Assembly (NCBI RefSeq): GCF_029813775.1
Contig: NZ_JARVKW010000021.1
Coordinates: 1 to 64,000 of the forward strand
Origin: Streptomyces sp. DH24
GTDB taxonomy: Bacteria > Actinomycetota > Actinomycetes > Streptomycetales > Streptomycetaceae
Direction: 5' to 3'
Length of the DNA stretch: 64,000 nucleotides
The notes under the pieces were generated by a model that saw only the letters and a program-made list of their open reading frames with translations, did not search any database and had not been told where the DNA came from. Shown piece by piece: positions 52,350 to 62,649 of the stretch. Numbering within the stretch: position 1 is the first letter of the stretch; each line of letters starts with the position of its first letter. A program made the translations under genes and the position numbers.

Positions 52350-53216
52350 ATGCACATGAACAGCGTTCCGCAGCACCTGCTGAGCGAGGACCGCCAGGAG
52401 TACGAGCGGCTCCTCGATGAGGCGCTGCGCTCCGCACCACACCGCCCGGAACTGGCCGCTGTGGGACAGCGGCTCAACCCCGAACAACTGCGCACCATGG
52501 CGCTGGGCGCCACCGCGTTCATCACGGCGGCCGCGGCGACCGAGTACCAGCACTACGTCAAGGCCCGCGAGGAACTGCGCCGTCCGGCGCCGGCCACGTC
52601 GTCGTCCGTCCGCGAGACCGGCTCCACGGAGTCGGACTCGGCCGGCGTGGGGCTCGCCACCACCATGGGCGAGGTCGCCGAGACCGCCGGTGCGGGTGCC
52701 GGCGCCGTCGTCGCGGTCCTGGCGCCCGTTCTCGCGGGCACCGCCGCCGCGATCTTCCTGCTCGTCGGGTACATCCTGAAGATGCTCACGCCCGAGCCGG
52801 CGTTCGCGCAGACCATGCTCACCACCGGGTGGGTGTTCGGCGCCGTGACCGCGGTCGCGATCCTGGTCGCCGCCGCGGGACTGCTCCTCACCGCCCTGCG
52901 CAACAGGCCGTCGGACGACGCCGGTCTGTACGGCGCGCTGGACGCGGAAGTGGCCAAGGCCCGGGACGCCTGGCGCGAGGCCCTGCTGGAGCGCGGCATA
53001 CTGCCGTTCCTCCAGGAGGCGCTCGCCGACCCCGGCCCGGCGACCGCGCTGCGCGGTACGGCCTCGCCCGCGCCGACCAGCCGCATGCCCCATCTCGGTT
53101 ACGACCGGCCGGGGTTCTCCAGCCCCGGGGACGGTGGGTCCGGCCGGCGGCCGCGCTTCTCCAGCCCGGACTACACAAGCCCGGACTTCGGAGGCCCGGA
53201 CCACCAGCCGGAGTGA
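52350..53216 (+). CDS. Hypothetical membrane protein
   Basis: 288 residues with a helical N-terminal cytoplasmic domain (about 1-75), two or three hydrophobic helices (about 110-145 and 155-190), a cytoplasmic helix with DAEVAKARDAWREALLERG, and a C-terminal disordered tail with repeated SSP/SPD/GPD. No family recognised. Start 52350 follows ACGGAG by 9 nt; the ATG at 52356 is equally possible. No operon partner is evident. Confidence 0.75.
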   Translation: MHMNSVPQHLLSEDRQEYERLLDEALRSAPHRPELAAVGQRLNPEQLRTMALGATAFITAAAATEYQHYVKAREELRRPAPATSSSVRETGSTESDSAGVGLATTMGEVAETAGAGAGAVVAVLAPVLAGTAAAIFLLVGYILKMLTPEPAFAQTMLTTGWVFGAVTAVAILVAAAGLLLTALRNRPSDDAGLYGALDAEVAKARDAWREALLERGILPFLQEALADPGPATALRGTASPAPTSRMPHLGYDRPGFSSPGDGGSGRRPRFSSPDYTSPDFGGPDHQPE

Positions 53217-53327
53217 CCACCGGCCGGCGCCCCGCCCCAGGTCCCGTCTCCGGGCCCGACCGGGCCGGACACGGGGCCGTCGTGGGACGGTGGCGGGTCC
53301 GTCATGGGGTCACTGGGGCGATCGGGG

Positions 53328-54104
53328 TCACTGCACGTCCACGAAGTCGCCGGTCGCCTTGACCGCCGGCGTGGTGGAGGTACCGGCGAAGTCCCAGCGC
53401 CAGTAGCCGTCCTCGGCGGCGGTGACCGTGGTGGTCAGACCGCCGGTGCTGGAGGTGTTGACGGTCTTGACCGTGGTGTACGTGGTGCTGCCCGCCTTGC
53501 GGAACTGGAGCCTGACGGGCTGGTTGGTGTAGCCGCGGTAGTCGAGCGTGTCCCAGTTGGCCCGGCTGAGTTTGCCGGTGACCGTGAGGGTCTTTCCCTT
53601 GGTGACGGGCTCCGGCCCGGCGTTCACGGTCAGTTGGGAGTGCCGCTGGAGACGGGTCGTGGTGTAGGCGTCCCGCACGATCCAGCTGTCGTCGTTGGCC
53701 GACACCGTGACCCAGACCTTCCAGGTCCCGGCGTCGGCGTTGGTGAGCCACCAGTCCGGCTCGAAGGTGAAGGTCTTCGAGCAGGTGGAGGTGGTGGCGC
53801 TGGAGGCCACGCAGTCCGCCGGGGTGGTGTCCTCGTTCGGTGTGATGTAGCCGTCGGGGTTGTCCGGATCGGTCCCGCGCCACAGGTGGAAGTCCGCGTC
53901 CCAGATGCCCGACGGGTCGGTGGCGGTCACCGACACCGTGACTGTCTTGTCGGCCAGAGCGACCACGATGTTCTTGTCGCCGTTGACGGAGACGTCGGTG
54001 ATCTGGATGTCGCCGACGACCTCGTCCGCGGAGGCGGAGGGGCCGGTGAGTCCGCCCAGCGCGGTGGCGGCGGCGAGCACGGCGCAGACTGCGCGCTTGC
54101 GCAT
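53328..54104 (-). CDS. Secreted Ig-like-domain protein
   Basis: 258 residues. A signal peptide (cut near ASA, residue 26) is followed by two beta-rich domains. The first (about 30-145) has a probable disulfide between DCVASS and STCSKTF; the second (about 150-258) begins NAGPEPVTKGKTLTVTGKL, a typical bacterial Ig-like strand pattern, and ends AEDGYWRWDFAGTSTT. This layout occurs in streptomycete extracellular proteins of unknown role (calcium-binding-like or DUF5707 type). It stands alone before the thiC terminator. Confidence 0.8.
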   Translation of the reverse strand: MRKRAVCAVLAAATALGGLTGPSASADEVVGDIQITDVSVNGDKNIVVALADKTVTVSVTATDPSGIWDADFHLWRGTDPDNPDGYITPNEDTTPADCVASSATTSTCSKTFTFEPDWWLTNADAGTWKVWVTVSANDDSWIVRDAYTTTRLQRHSQLTVNAGPEPVTKGKTLTVTGKLSRANWDTLDYRGYTNQPVRLQFRKAGSTTYTTVKTVNTSSTGGLTTTVTAAEDGYWRWDFAGTSTTPAVKATGDFVDVQ

Positions 54105-54248
54105 GGATCTCCCTTACAGGCTCAGGATGCGCCCGCCGGACGAGCACGGGCGGGCGAACGAAGAGGCCAAAGGTAATGATCACGCCAACCGGCCACAAGC
54201 GGACGGCGATCTCCGTCATGTCCGACTTACCCATACGAGCCCGAGGGT

Positions 54249-54292
54249 GCGGTCCCGGAGGTCCCGCAGACGGGAGGGACCTCCGGGACCGC
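54249..54292 (-). terminator. Terminator of thiC
   Basis: A perfect 17-bp stem (54249-54265 with 54276-54292) and 10-nt loop begin 4 bases after the thiC stop codon. Confidence 0.9.
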
Positions 54293-54296
54293 TTCC

Positions 54297-56105
<1,809 letters not shown>

Positions 56106-56111
56106 GAGACC

Positions 56112-56276
56112 TACTCCCTACGCCGGCATTACCCGGTAACAGGTTCGGCGGTCGACGCAGCGGTATCCGTCTGCCGACGTTCCGTGGGATACATCACTCG
56201 ACTTCGGTGATGTTTCCCGTGAAACATCGCTGGGACGGAGGTCAGCGCCCTCTCAGCCCGGTGCTCCGAGCTCCCG
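56112..56276 (-). ncRNA. TPP riboswitch with an unusually long insertion
   Basis: The 5' part has GCTCGGAGCACCGGGCTGAG (P3 and the CUGAGA core). The 3' part has GAACCTGTTACCGGGTAATG followed by CCGGCGTAGGGAG (P4/P5 and P1), next to the thiC start. Between them, after the hairpin CGCTG/CAGCG, lies about 85 extra bases with three possible hairpins, including the parS-like palindrome at 56211-56226. Standard streptomycete versions have only a few bases there (from memory). Confidence 0.9.
56211..56226. promoter_or_regulatory. parS-like site inside the TPP riboswitch
   Basis: TGTTTCCCGTGAAACA has one mismatch to the parS consensus. In the transcript the same bases, extended outward, form an 8-bp hairpin GATGTTTC/GAAACATC. 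Confidence 0.75.
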
Positions 56277-56359
56277 CGTGTACAAAAGGTGCCTCCACGC
56301 TAGCGTCAATTCGGGCGCGGTGAACAGAGGGCCCCCTCCGTTCTTGCGATGATCGGTCG

Positions 56360-57868
56360 GTGACCACGACGCAGCATCCCCCGTATCCACCGTCCGAGCC
56401 TCCGCGCGGCACCGGCGGCGGCCAAGGCCACGGCCACGGCTCGGGAGGCCACGGGCACGGTCCGGGCGGGGGGCAGGGCCCGGGCGGGCACGGTCCGGGG
56501 GGCGGTGACGGCAACGGGCGCGGTTCCGGGTCCGGCGGTGACGGGAACGGCCACGGGCACGGGCACGGTCACAGCCACGCGCACGGTCCGGCCGCTCCGG
56601 TCTCCCAGCACCTGCGCAAGGTCATCGCGGCCGTCCTCATCCCGTTCGCCGCGGCGGTGGTCGTCGGGCTCGCGGTGCTCTGGCCCGGTGGCGCCCCGCC
56701 GCACGAGCGCACCGGGGTCGGCTTCGACCGGCAGACACAGCAGGCCACGGTCACCAAGGTGGACGAGGTGAGCTGCGAGTCCGTCAACGCCTCGGGGGGC
56801 ACGCCGACCGGCGACACCTCCACGGCCGAGGGCTCCTCCGCCCAGCAGCAGGCGACCGGCACCTGCAAGAAGGCGACCATCCGCATCGACTCGGGCAAGG
56901 ACGAGGGCCGCACGTTCATCGAGATCGTGCAGCCGGACCAGTCACGGCAGTTGGAGCAGGGCCAGGAGGTCGTGGTCGCCTACGAACCCTCCGCCCCGAA
57001 GGACCTGCAGTACTCGGTCACCGACGTCAACCGCAGGTTCCCGATGGCGCTGCTCGCCGGGATCTTCGCCCTCGCCGTGGTCGCCGTCGGCCGGCTGCGC
57101 GGCGTCATGGCGCTGGTCTCACTGGCCATCAGCTTCCTGGTGCTCAACTTCTTCGTCCTGCCCGCGATTCTCCAGGGCTCGAATCCGCTGGTGGTGGCGG
57201 TGGTCGGGTCGAGCGCCATCATGCTGATCGCGCTGTACCTGTGTCATGGCCTGTCGGCCAGAACGTCGGTCGCGGTGCTCGGCACCCTGATCTCGCTGCT
57301 GATCATCGGCGTCCTCGGTTCGTTGTTCATCGGCTGGGCCGCGCTCACCGGCAACACCGACGACAACACCGGTCTCATCCACGGCCTCTATCCGACGATC
57401 GACATGAGCGGTCTGCTGCTCGCCGGCGTCATCATCGGTTCGCTGGGTGTCCTGGACGACGTGACGGTCACGCAGACGTCGGCGGTCTGGGAGCTGCACG
57501 AGGCCAACCCGACAATGGGTCGGCGCGGGCTGTACCGAGCGGGCATCCGGATCGGACGGGACCACATCGCGTCCGTCGTCAACACGCTCGTCCTCGCCTA
57601 CGCGGGCGCCGCGCTGCCCCTACTGCTGCTGTTCTCGATCGCGCAGAGCAGCGTGGGGACGGTCGCCAACAGCGAGCTGGTGGCAGAGGAGATCGTGCGC
57701 ACGCTCGTCGGTTCGATCGGCCTGGTCGCCTCGGTGCCGGTCACCACCGGCCTCGCGGCCCTCGTCGTCTCCGCCGACCGGACGGGAACGGGCGGCGGTT
57801 CCACGACGGCCACAACGGGTCCGGTCGCGTCCCGCGGCGGCGGGCGGGGACGACGCCGCAAGCGCTGA
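56360..57868 (+). CDS. YibE/F-like integral membrane protein with His/Gly-rich N-terminus
   Basis: 502 residues. The first 75 are a Gly/His/Pro-rich cytoplasmic tail (GHGHGSGGHGHG and GHGHGHGHSHAHG), which may bind metals. One membrane helix (about 90-110) and an extracytoplasmic domain with C-E-S-V and GTCKKATIRID (likely disulfide) follow, then about seven helices (from 228) with YPTIDMSGLLLAGVIIGSLG and the motif DDVTVTQTSAV. The YibE/F family has no settled function. GTG 56360 has GATGAT 7 bases upstream, a possible leaderless promoter. Confidence 0.88.
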   Translation: MTTTQHPPYPPSEPPRGTGGGQGHGHGSGGHGHGPGGGQGPGGHGPGGGDGNGRGSGSGGDGNGHGHGHGHSHAHGPAAPVSQHLRKVIAAVLIPFAAAVVVGLAVLWPGGAPPHERTGVGFDRQTQQATVTKVDEVSCESVNASGGTPTGDTSTAEGSSAQQQATGTCKKATIRIDSGKDEGRTFIEIVQPDQSRQLEQGQEVVVAYEPSAPKDLQYSVTDVNRRFPMALLAGIFALAVVAVGRLRGVMALVSLAISFLVLNFFVLPAILQGSNPLVVAVVGSSAIMLIALYLCHGLSARTSVAVLGTLISLLIIGVLGSLFIGWAALTGNTDDNTGLIHGLYPTIDMSGLLLAGVIIGSLGVLDDVTVTQTSAVWELHEANPTMGRRGLYRAGIRIGRDHIASVVNTLVLAYAGAALPLLLLFSIAQSSVGTVANSELVAEEIVRTLVGSIGLVASVPVTTGLAALVVSADRTGTGGGSTTATTGPVASRGGGRGRRRKR

Positions 57869-57945
57869 CAGAGCGGGCCACCAGCCCGCCCTCAGCCCGC
57901 CCCAGACGAGCTGAATCGTTCCTGCACACCCCCCGGGCGCCCGGC

Positions 57946-57982
57946 GAAGCGTTACAGCAACACCAGGCTGCCGTAACGCTTC
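57946..57982 (-). terminator. Hairpin at the ssgA stop
   Basis: A 10-bp perfect stem (57946-57955 with 57973-57982) overlaps the last bases of the ssgA stop codon region, and a short inner stem extends it. It also lies 78 bases after the YibE/F gene. Confidence 0.7.
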
Positions 57983-58385
57983 AGCCGGCGCCCTGATCCG
58001 CCAGGATCCGGTCCAGCGCCTCGTCGAGATGTGCGTCGAAGTCGCCGAGCGCCCCCTCCTGGCCCAGCGGCACCAGCTTGTCGGTGCGGTCGAGGAACGC
58101 CACCAGCGGTGCCGTGGACGAGCGGAACAGTGCCTGGTCACCGCCCACCTGAAGCCGGATCAGCACCTCGCCCAGCGTCTCGGGTTCCGCGGGCGAGACC
58201 CGCACGTCCCCGTCCCCGCACGGCCGGCCCACTCCGTCGATCAGCAGCTCGCGGCCGAAGGCCCAGGTGACCGGCGCATCACCGGGCAGATGGAACGTCA
58301 GCCGGATGGCGTAGGGATCACAGGTCTCGTAGCGCAACTCCACCGGGATGCGGAAGGAGAGCTCCTCGGACACGAGAAAGCTCAT
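57981..58385 (-). CDS. ssgA: SsgA, activator of sporulation-specific cell division
   Basis: 134 residues starting MSFLVSEELSFRIPVELRYE, very close to S. coelicolor SsgA; VTWAFGRELL and VAFLDRTDKLVPLGQE are family signatures. SsgA selects sites of septum formation and remodelling of the cell wall in sporogenic hyphae. The ATG at 58385 is taken because it matches the known protein; an adjacent ATG and an upstream in-frame ATG (58415) are alternatives. It is 128 bases after its activator gene ssgR. Confidence 0.95.
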   Translation of the reverse strand: MSFLVSEELSFRIPVELRYETCDPYAIRLTFHLPGDAPVTWAFGRELLIDGVGRPCGDGDVRVSPAEPETLGEVLIRLQVGGDQALFRSSTAPLVAFLDRTDKLVPLGQEGALGDFDAHLDEALDRILADQGAG

Positions 58386-58513
58386 CATGACCTCTGCCTG
58401 TACGGACTCGCGCATCGTCTACCCCGTCGGTTGCCGTCGACTGGCCGGGAATGAACCCCTGATTCTGGTGGAATCTTGCAGAAAGTACACGACAGATCAC
58501 AAGGAGTGAGTTT

Positions 58514-59383
58514 TCAGATACTGATAGAGATCGCCAGCGAGCCCAGAAGCCGTCCCAGTTCGCGCTGCAACCGCTGTGTCGTGGGCAGCAGCCGGTCGGC
58601 CTGATGGACGGGCATCGAGATGGCCATCGTCGCGGCCGTGGTGGCGACGGTGATCGGGACCGCCGCGCACACCGTGCCCAGCGCGTACTCCTGCCGCTCG
58701 TAGACGGGTTCCATGCGCCGGAGCCGCTCCAGGCGGCGCAGCAGACTGTGGCTGTCCCGCACGGTGTACGGCGTGAGGGGCCGTACCGGGTAGCGCTCCA
58801 GGTGGTCCCGGCGGGCGGGCCCGTCGAGCTGGGACAGCAGGCACTGGCCGATGGCGTGGGCGTGCCCCGTCTCGCGGAAGTCGGCCCATTCCTCCACCGC
58901 CGGGGTGCCCGGGGAGTCGGAGACGCACATGACGTCGATCTCGCCGTCGCGGTACATCGCGTAGTACACGGGGACGCCGAGCGCGTCGCGCCAGTGGGCG
59001 AGCGCCTCCACGATCGTGCTGCGACGTTTCTGCTGTGCTCCACTGCTGCTCAGCCGCTCAGCGGCCGACCCCAGGAAGAACAGGCCCTTGTCGCGGCGCA
59101 GATAGCCCTCGTACACCAACGTGCGCAGCAGGTGGTAGGCGGTGGGCAGGGCGAGGCCTGTCTCGCGGGCCAGTTGTTTGGCGGGGGCCCCGTGTTCGTG
59201 TTCGGCGACACGTTCCAGCAGGCGCACGGCGCGCTGCACGGAGCCGATGAGGGTGGCGGAGGCCGGTTGCGTCGAAGCCGGTGCCGTGTCGAGCGGGACG
59301 GAGGCCTGCGCGGAGTCCGGCTGTCGGGGGAACGCCGACAGCCCCGGCGGGGCCTGCGGTTCTGCAAGTGCGGTGTCGACCAT
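58514..59383 (-). CDS. ssgR: SsgR, IclR-family activator of ssgA
   Basis: About 289 residues. A disordered Pro/Ala/Ser-rich start (about 1-45) is followed by the winged helix in IGSVQRAVRLLERVAEHEHGAPAKQLARETGLALPTAYHLLRTLVYEG, then an IclR-type sensor domain with ETGHAHAIGQCLLSQL. ATG 59383 is used; a TTG two codons earlier has better ribosome-site spacing. SsgR is the known dedicated activator of ssgA, and the two lie in tandem. Confidence 0.93.
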   Translation of the reverse strand: MVDTALAEPQAPPGLSAFPRQPDSAQASVPLDTAPASTQPASATLIGSVQRAVRLLERVAEHEHGAPAKQLARETGLALPTAYHLLRTLVYEGYLRRDKGLFFLGSAAERLSSSGAQQKRRSTIVEALAHWRDALGVPVYYAMYRDGEIDVMCVSDSPGTPAVEEWADFRETGHAHAIGQCLLSQLDGPARRDHLERYPVRPLTPYTVRDSHSLLRRLERLRRMEPVYERQEYALGTVCAAVPITVATTAATMAISMPVHQADRLLPTTQRLQRELGRLLGSLAISISI

Positions 59384-59532
59384 GGCCAAGGGTCACTCCC
59401 GTAGCGCGAGGGGGCAGCCCGTGCGGGGTAACACGGGTGGGGGTGTACGCCGCTCGCGGGGCGGTTTGTCCCCGCGTCGAATTCCGGACTCTAACGGCCC
59501 GCCACCGCTCGCAGGCCGCCCCGCCGGAAAAC

Positions 59533-59571
59533 TTCCCTCGCGCGAGGGAACCGGTGAAATTCGTTACCGGT
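59533..59571. promoter_or_regulatory. Two palindromes upstream of ssgR
   Basis: TTCCCTCGCGCGAGGGAA (59533-59550) is a perfect 18-bp palindrome. It abuts ACCGGT (59550-59555) and a second ACCGGT (59566-59571), 10 bases apart. They could be operators for ssgR or, for the first, a terminator of the DUF5326 gene. Confidence 0.5.
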
Positions 59572-59590
59572 CACCGGCTCCCCGCATCGC

Positions 59591-59803
59591 TCACCAGTCG
59601 CCGCGCGACGAGGAACTCGCCGTGAACTTCCGCACCACGTAGATCACTCCGCCGACCAGTGCCACGAAGACCAGCAGCTTGAAGAGGAGTCCGATCACGA
59701 AGCCGACGACGTTGGCGATCAGCCCGCCGAACACCACCAGGGCGATGACCGGCACCGCGATCCACTTAACCCACCACGGCAGTCCCGCGAAGATCTCTCG
59801 CAT
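59591..59803 (-). CDS. DUF5326 family small membrane protein
   Basis: 70 residues: MREIFAGLPWWVKWIAVPVIALV and a second hydrophobic helix after it, then VIYVVRKF and a Ser-rich tail. Two membrane helices connected by a Gly turn. ATG 59803 is preferred; an in-frame GTG five codons earlier is possible. Conserved in streptomycetes; function unknown. Confidence 0.8.
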   Translation of the reverse strand: MREIFAGLPWWVKWIAVPVIALVVFGGLIANVVGFVIGLLFKLLVFVALVGGVIYVVRKFTASSSSRGDW

Positions 59804-60011
59804 CGCCCTCGTCCTCACCTCTCTGCCCGCCTGAAAGCCGGGTCCCGTCGAACTGTCTGGTGCCTGGAAGGCTGTCGGCCCCGCAAGCTCCGGGATCCCC
59901 GGATGTCCGGGCTTCCCACACTCGATGCTAGGGCCGCGAGGTGCCCCGGCGGGGGCCTCGCACCCCTTGTCCTCCCCTGACCGATCCCCTAGGGAACCCC
60001 GAGGCGGCGCA

Positions 60012-60329
60012 TCAGCTCTCGGGGGGAGAGAACACCACCAGCACCCTCAGGTCCTCGCTGATGTGGTGGAACTTGTGGGCGACGCCGGCCGGCACGTACA
60101 CCACGCTGCCGCGTGCCACCTGCGTCGTCTCCATGCCCACGGTGATCGCCGCGCGGCCGCTGACGACGAAGTACACCTCGTCCTGGTTGTGCGGCTTCTG
60201 CGGGTCCTGATCACCCGCGTCGAGGGCGTAGAGGCCGACCGACATGTTCCGCTCCCGCAGGAACTGAAGGTAGGCGCCCTCGTTGGCGGCCCGTTCCGCC
60301 TCCAGTTCGTCCAGCCGGAATGCCTTCAT
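60012..60329 (-). CDS. Cupin-domain protein
   Basis: A 105-residue single cupin barrel. The metal-binding motif 1 appears as PHNQDEVYFVVSGRA (His, Glu) and motif 2 as YVPAGVAHKFHH. Most such small cupins bind a divalent metal; the substrate is unknown. It is divergent from the phage-holin-family gene and converges on nothing; the downstream 190 bases lack a clear hairpin. Confidence 0.9.
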   Translation of the reverse strand: MKAFRLDELEAERAANEGAYLQFLRERNMSVGLYALDAGDQDPQKPHNQDEVYFVVSGRAAITVGMETTQVARGSVVYVPAGVAHKFHHISEDLRVLVVFSPPES

Positions 60330-60388
60330 CGCTGTGTCCGCCCTCGCCCCACTGCTGGTTTCCGATCTCGTCTGCCACGATCAGACAC

Positions 60389-60766
60389 ATGATGAATTTC
60401 CTAGTCAAGACGATCGCCAACGCGGGCGCCCTGGCGGTCGCGGTGTGGCTGCTCGACAAGATCACCCTGACCGGTGAGAGCACCGGCAAGAAGGTCGGCA
60501 CGCTGCTGCTGGTCGCGCTGATCTTCGGCCTGGTGAACTTCCTGGTCAAGCCGCTGGTGAAGCTCCTCAGCCTGCCGCTGCTCATCCTGACGCTCGGCCT
60601 GTTCACGCTGGTCGTGAACGCGCTCATGCTGCTGCTGACCTCGTGGCTGGCCGACAAGGTCGACCTGAGTTTCCACGTCGAGGGCTTCTGGACCGCCGTG
60701 CTGGGCGGCCTGATCATCTCGATCGTGTCGTGGGCGCTCAACGTCGTGCTGCCCGACGGGGACTGA
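60389..60766 (+). CDS. Phage-holin-family (PF04020-type) small membrane protein
   Basis: 125 residues with four membrane helices and the conserved FGLVNFLVKPLVKLLSLPL. The family name comes from distant holin similarity; in actinobacteria these are chromosomal membrane proteins with no phage link, and none is seen here. No ribosome site; possibly leaderless. The ptpA gene starts 6 bases after its stop. Confidence 0.85.
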   Translation: MMNFLVKTIANAGALAVAVWLLDKITLTGESTGKKVGTLLLVALIFGLVNFLVKPLVKLLSLPLLILTLGLFTLVVNALMLLLTSWLADKVDLSFHVEGFWTAVLGGLIISIVSWALNVVLPDGD

Positions 60767-60772
60767 GCAGGC

Positions 60773-61267
60773 ATGCCCTACCGCGTCTGCTTCGTGTGCA
60801 CCGGCAACATCTGCCGCTCCCCGATGGCCGAGTCCGTCTTCCGGGCCCGCGTCGAGGAGGCCGGGCTCGACGGCCTGGTCGAGGCCGACAGCGCCGGCAC
60901 GGACGGCTGGCACGAGGGCGAGGGTGCCGATCCGCGCACGGTCACCGTGCTGGCCGAGCACGGCTACGGCACCGCTCACACGGCCCGCCGGTTCGAGGCG
61001 TCCTGGTTCTCCCGCCTCGATCTGGTCCTCGCCCTGGACACCGGCCACCTCAGGGCCCTGCGAAACCTCGCGCCCACGGAGCAGGACGCGCGGAAGATCC
61101 GCCTGCTGCGCTCCTACGACCCCGCCGCCGGCGCCGCCGACCTCGACGTGCCGGACCCGTACTACGGGGGCATGGCCGGCTTCGAGGAGTGTCTTGAGAT
61201 GGTGGAGGCGGCGAGCGACGGTCTGCTCGCTGCGGTACGTGAGCAAGTGGAAGGACAGGCGGCATGA
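60773..61267 (+). CDS. ptpA: Low-molecular-weight protein-tyrosine phosphatase
   Basis: 164 residues with the catalytic P-loop VCTGNICRS (Cys9, Arg15) and the general-acid Asp in VPDPYYGG. It closely resembles S. coelicolor PtpA, which dephosphorylates Tyr and influences antibiotic production. It forms an operon with the membrane protein before it and with the PLP lyase after it, whose ATG overlaps the ptpA stop (ATGA). Confidence 0.93.
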   Translation: MPYRVCFVCTGNICRSPMAESVFRARVEEAGLDGLVEADSAGTDGWHEGEGADPRTVTVLAEHGYGTAHTARRFEASWFSRLDLVLALDTGHLRALRNLAPTEQDARKIRLLRSYDPAAGAADLDVPDPYYGGMAGFEECLEMVEAASDGLLAAVREQVEGQAA

Positions 61268-62427
61268 GCGAATCCGCTACGGAAAACGGAGGCGCCGCGT
61301 TCGTGGACGCCGGGGACGGCACGCGCGCGGTACGGGCGGGGCTGCCCGAACCGGTCAAGCACGAGCCGACACTGCCGGGGCCCGTGTTCGCCGCCCACTT
61401 CCATCTGCCGGGCGATCCCACGGGCCCGTACACCTACGGCCGTGACGAGAACCCCACCTGGACCCTGCTGGAGCGCGCCATCGGCGAGCTGGAGGCGCCC
61501 GGACAGGACGGCACCGAGACGCTGGTGTTCGCCTCCGGCATGGCCGCCATCTCGTCGGTGCTCTTCTCCCAGCTGCGCGCCGGGGACGCGGTCGTCCTGC
61601 CCAGCGACGGCTATCAGGTGCTCCCGCTGGTGCGCGCCCAGCTGGAGGCGTACGGCATCGAGGTGCGCACCGCGCCCACCGGCGGCGACGCCCAGCTCGA
61701 CGTCCTCGACGGCGCGAAGCTGCTGTGGATCGAGACGCCGTCCAACCCGGGGCTCGACGTGTGCGACGTCCGGCGGCTCGCCGAGGCGGCACACGCGCGT
61801 GGCGCCCTGGTCGCCGTCGACAACACGCTCGCGACGCCGCTCGGCCAGCGCCCGCTGGAGCTCGGCGCGGACTTCTCCGTGGCCAGCGGCACGAAGCAGC
61901 TCACCGGCCACGGCGACATCCTCCTCGGATACGTCACCGGCCGCGATGCCGGGACGATGGCTGCCGTACGGCGCTGGCGGAAGATCGTCGGCGCCATCCC
62001 CGGGCCCATGGAGGCCTGGCTGGCGCACCGCTCGATCGCCACGCTCCACCTGCGCGTCGACCGGCAGAACGCGACCGCGCTCAGGGTCGCCGAAGCCCTG
62101 CGGGAGCGGCCTGAGGTGACCGGGCTGCGCCACCCGGGGCTGTCCGACGATCCCTCGCACAAGATCGCGTCGCAGCAGATGCGGCGCTACGGGTGCGTGG
62201 TGTCGTTCACGCTGCCCTCACGCGAGCGTGCCGACCGCTTTCTCGACGCGCTGCGGCTGGTGGACGACGCGACCAGCTTCGGCGGGGTCCGGTCCACGGC
62301 AGAGCGGCGCGGGCGCTGGGGCGGCGACGCGGTGCCGGAGGGCTTCATCCGTCTCTCGGTCGGTGCCGAGGACCCCGAGGACCTGATCGCGGACCTGCTG
62401 CGCGCCCTCGACGAGTCGGCGGACTGA
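61264..62427 (+). CDS. Cystathionine gamma-lyase/synthase-type PLP enzyme
   Basis: 387 residues of the Cys/Met metabolism PLP family: YTYGRDENPTWTLLERAIGELE, VFASGMAAIS, the PLP Lys in ASGTKQLTGHGD and RLSVGAEDPEDLIADL at the end. Family members act as lyase, synthase or beta-lyase, and the motifs do not separate these. The ATG overlaps the ptpA stop, so translation is coupled. A 14-bp hairpin follows. Confidence 0.88.
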   Translation: MSESATENGGAAFVDAGDGTRAVRAGLPEPVKHEPTLPGPVFAAHFHLPGDPTGPYTYGRDENPTWTLLERAIGELEAPGQDGTETLVFASGMAAISSVLFSQLRAGDAVVLPSDGYQVLPLVRAQLEAYGIEVRTAPTGGDAQLDVLDGAKLLWIETPSNPGLDVCDVRRLAEAAHARGALVAVDNTLATPLGQRPLELGADFSVASGTKQLTGHGDILLGYVTGRDAGTMAAVRRWRKIVGAIPGPMEAWLAHRSIATLHLRVDRQNATALRVAEALRERPEVTGLRHPGLSDDPSHKIASQQMRRYGCVVSFTLPSRERADRFLDALRLVDDATSFGGVRSTAERRGRWGGDAVPEGFIRLSVGAEDPEDLIADLLRALDESAD

Positions 62428-62459
62428 CCGGCCCGATCCCGCGCCGGAACAAGTACGGC

Positions 62460-62498
62460 GGACGGTCCGAGCCTCCCCCCTCGTGGCTCGGACCGTCC
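62460..62498 (+). terminator. Terminator of the ptpA operon
   Basis: A perfect 14-bp stem (62460-62473 with 62485-62498) and 11-nt loop begin 33 bases after the PLP-lyase stop. Confidence 0.85.
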
Positions 62499-62590
62499 TC
62501 GGTTCCGCGCGCGAAGAACCGTGTGACCTAGGCTAGTTGACTCTCTGTCAGTGTCCAATCACGGTAGCGACAGGGGCCTATCGGCATATT

Positions 62591-62596
62591 TATAGT
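62591..62596 (+). promoter_or_regulatory. -10 element upstream of the LysR gene
   Basis: TATAGT in an AT-rich stretch (ATATTTATAGT) lies 54 bases before GTG 62650. The -35 is weak, and TTGACT at 62537-62542 is too far. Confidence 0.4.
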
Positions 62597-62649
62597 GGGC
62601 CGCGGCCGGGGGCCAGGAGTGGAAGAGGGCCGGCGAGGGGAGGCGTGCC

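Noticed and set aside
56129..56227. A 32-codon upstream ORF in the thiC leader (starts in the parS-like site, MFHGKHHRSR...)
   Set aside because: There is no ribosome site and it runs through conserved riboswitch bases; the frame appears accidental.
60389..60766. 'Phage holin' as a sign of a prophage
   Set aside because: No phage genes, attachment site or integrase nearby; the family is chromosomal in actinobacteria.
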